Part shown: piece by piece, positions 63,426 to 64,000 of the stretch
Layout: the number at the start of each line of letters is the position of its first letter
Numbering within the stretch: the first letter of the stretch is position 1
NCBI GenBank assembly: GCA_030678995.1
Contig: JAUXTQ010000005.1
Span: 1-64,000, forward strand
Direction of reading: 5' to 3'
Origin: Caulobacter sp.
GTDB lineage: Bacteria; Pseudomonadota; Alphaproteobacteria; Caulobacterales; Caulobacteraceae
Length of the DNA: 64,000 nucleotides
The notes under the pieces: model-generated
Database searches by the model: none
Told to the model about the DNA's origin: nothing
Seen by the model: only the letters and a program-made list of their open reading frames with translations
Translations under genes and position numbers: made by a program

Positions 63426-64000
63426 TCAGCCGAGCAGCACCCGTGTCGCCGCTTCCACATCCGCCTGGCGCATCAGGCTTTCGCCCACCAGCATGGCCTT
63501 CGCGCCCACGCCTTCCAGCCGGGCCGCGTCGGCGGCGGTGAAGATGCCGCTTTCGGTCACCAGCAGGGCGCCGGTGGGCGCGCGGGCGGCGAGGCGTTCG
63601 GTGATGGCCAGATCGACGGTGAACGTCCGCAGGTCGCGGTTGTTGACGCCTACGAGCGTCGCCCCCAGCGCCCCGGCGCGGTCCATCTCGGCCTCGTCAT
63701 GCACCTCGACCAGGGCGTCCATGCCGAAACGGGCGGCCTCGGCCAGCAGGTCGGCGGCCAGGGCGTCGTCGACCATGGCCAGGATCACCAGGATGGCGTC
63801 GGCCCCGAGCGCCCGCGATTCGGCCACCTGCCAGGGATCGACGAGGAACTCCTTGCGGATGCAGGGCAGGGCGGTCGCCCCGCGGGCGGCGACCAGATAG
63901 CGGTCCGCCCCCTGGAAGCTGGGTCCGTCGGTCAGCACCGACAGGCAGGCGGCGCCGCCGGCTTCGTAGGCTTTGGCGAGGGCAGGCGGGTCGAAGTCGG
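63426..64000 (-). CDS. trpC: Indole-3-glycerol phosphate synthase, partial (5' end outside window)
   Basis: This is the C-terminal 191 residues of the TIM-barrel enzyme that closes the indole ring in tryptophan synthesis. Motifs are [23 protein letters not shown], the catalytic Lys/Glu region [56 protein letters not shown], and the phosphate-binding end [17 protein letters not shown]...AMLVGESLM. The start lies beyond base 64000. The gene reads towards lexA. Confidence 0.96.
   Translation of the reverse strand, partial: DFDPPALAKAYEAGGAACLSVLTDGPSFQGADRYLVAARGATALPCIRKEFLVDPWQVAESRALGADAILVILAMVDDALAADLLAEAARFGMDALVEVHDEAEMDRAGALGATLVGVNNRDLRTFTVDLAITERLAARAPTGALLVTESGIFTAADAARLEGVGAKAMLVGESLMRQADVEAATRVLLG

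Overview
The window is a high-GC, gene-dense chromosomal segment of an alphaproteobacterium, most likely a member of the Caulobacterales (Caulobacter/Phenylobacterium type). The evidence is the gene order (an rpsB-tsf-pyrH-frr-uppS-cdsA-dxr-rseP-bamA-lpx block, with gltA-gltX/comEC/lexA/trpC beyond it), the alphaproteobacterial LexA operator GTTC-N7-GTTC, promoters resembling the Caulobacter pattern TTGACGS / GCTANAWC, LpxI in place of LpxH, the short alphaproteobacterial ProS, and a probable SidA-type 29-residue SOS peptide next to dnaE. No rRNA gene is present, so the genus is inferred.

Layout. 1-5021: the 3' end of lon, the HU gene with its promoter and terminator, tRNA-Val(TAC), a glycosyltransferase, an SPFH protein plus ribbon-helix-helix repressor pair behind a palindromic operator, a NUDIX hydrolase and tRNA-Asp(GTC). 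5026-6561: an AbgT-family transporter. 6849-25666: the complete 14-gene respiratory complex I locus nuoA-N, with eleven intact accessory genes spliced in between nuo genes: small membrane proteins, lipoproteins, an NTF2-like protein, a DUF433/DUF5615 toxin-antitoxin pair and a lactonase-type metallo-hydrolase. Many are joined by 4-base stop/start overlaps, so the locus reads as one long transcript with a few possible internal promoters. It runs on into birA, coaX, rnj, the methylmalonyl-CoA epimerase gene and a DUF1467 gene. 29846-33139: proS-lolC-lolD. 33398-35427: a BlaR1/BlaI-type pair with a TACA-N2-TGTA operator. 35596-36340: a GIY-YIG-like protein and a VOC protein.

36363-40066: an SOS-type promoter, a 29-codon membrane peptide (SidA candidate) and dnaE. 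40876-57001 is the translation, isoprenoid and envelope block. It covers ribosomal protein S2 and EF-Ts, UMP kinase, ribosome recycling factor, undecaprenyl-PP synthase, CDP-DAG synthase, DXP reductoisomerase, the site-2 protease RseP, BamA, an OmpH/Skp chaperone, LpxD-FabZ-LpxA-LpxI-LpxB and a flavoprotein. 57082-64000: a PHA-granule-type protein, citrate synthase and glutamyl-tRNA synthetase on the minus strand, comEC on the plus strand, then lexA with a perfect LexA box and the 3' part of trpC.

Intergenic spaces carry several families of palindromic repeats. One family (GGGGACA...TGTCCCC) occurs three times, always as two hairpins in inverted orientation. Another occurs both inside the nuo operon and between comEC and lexA. 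No insertion sequence, prophage or CRISPR array was seen. The most notable items are the SOS-controlled 29-aa peptide, the toxin-antitoxin pair lying between a degenerate copy and the intact copy of the same gene inside the complex I locus, and the SPFH/ribbon-helix-helix pair with its operator over the -10 box.
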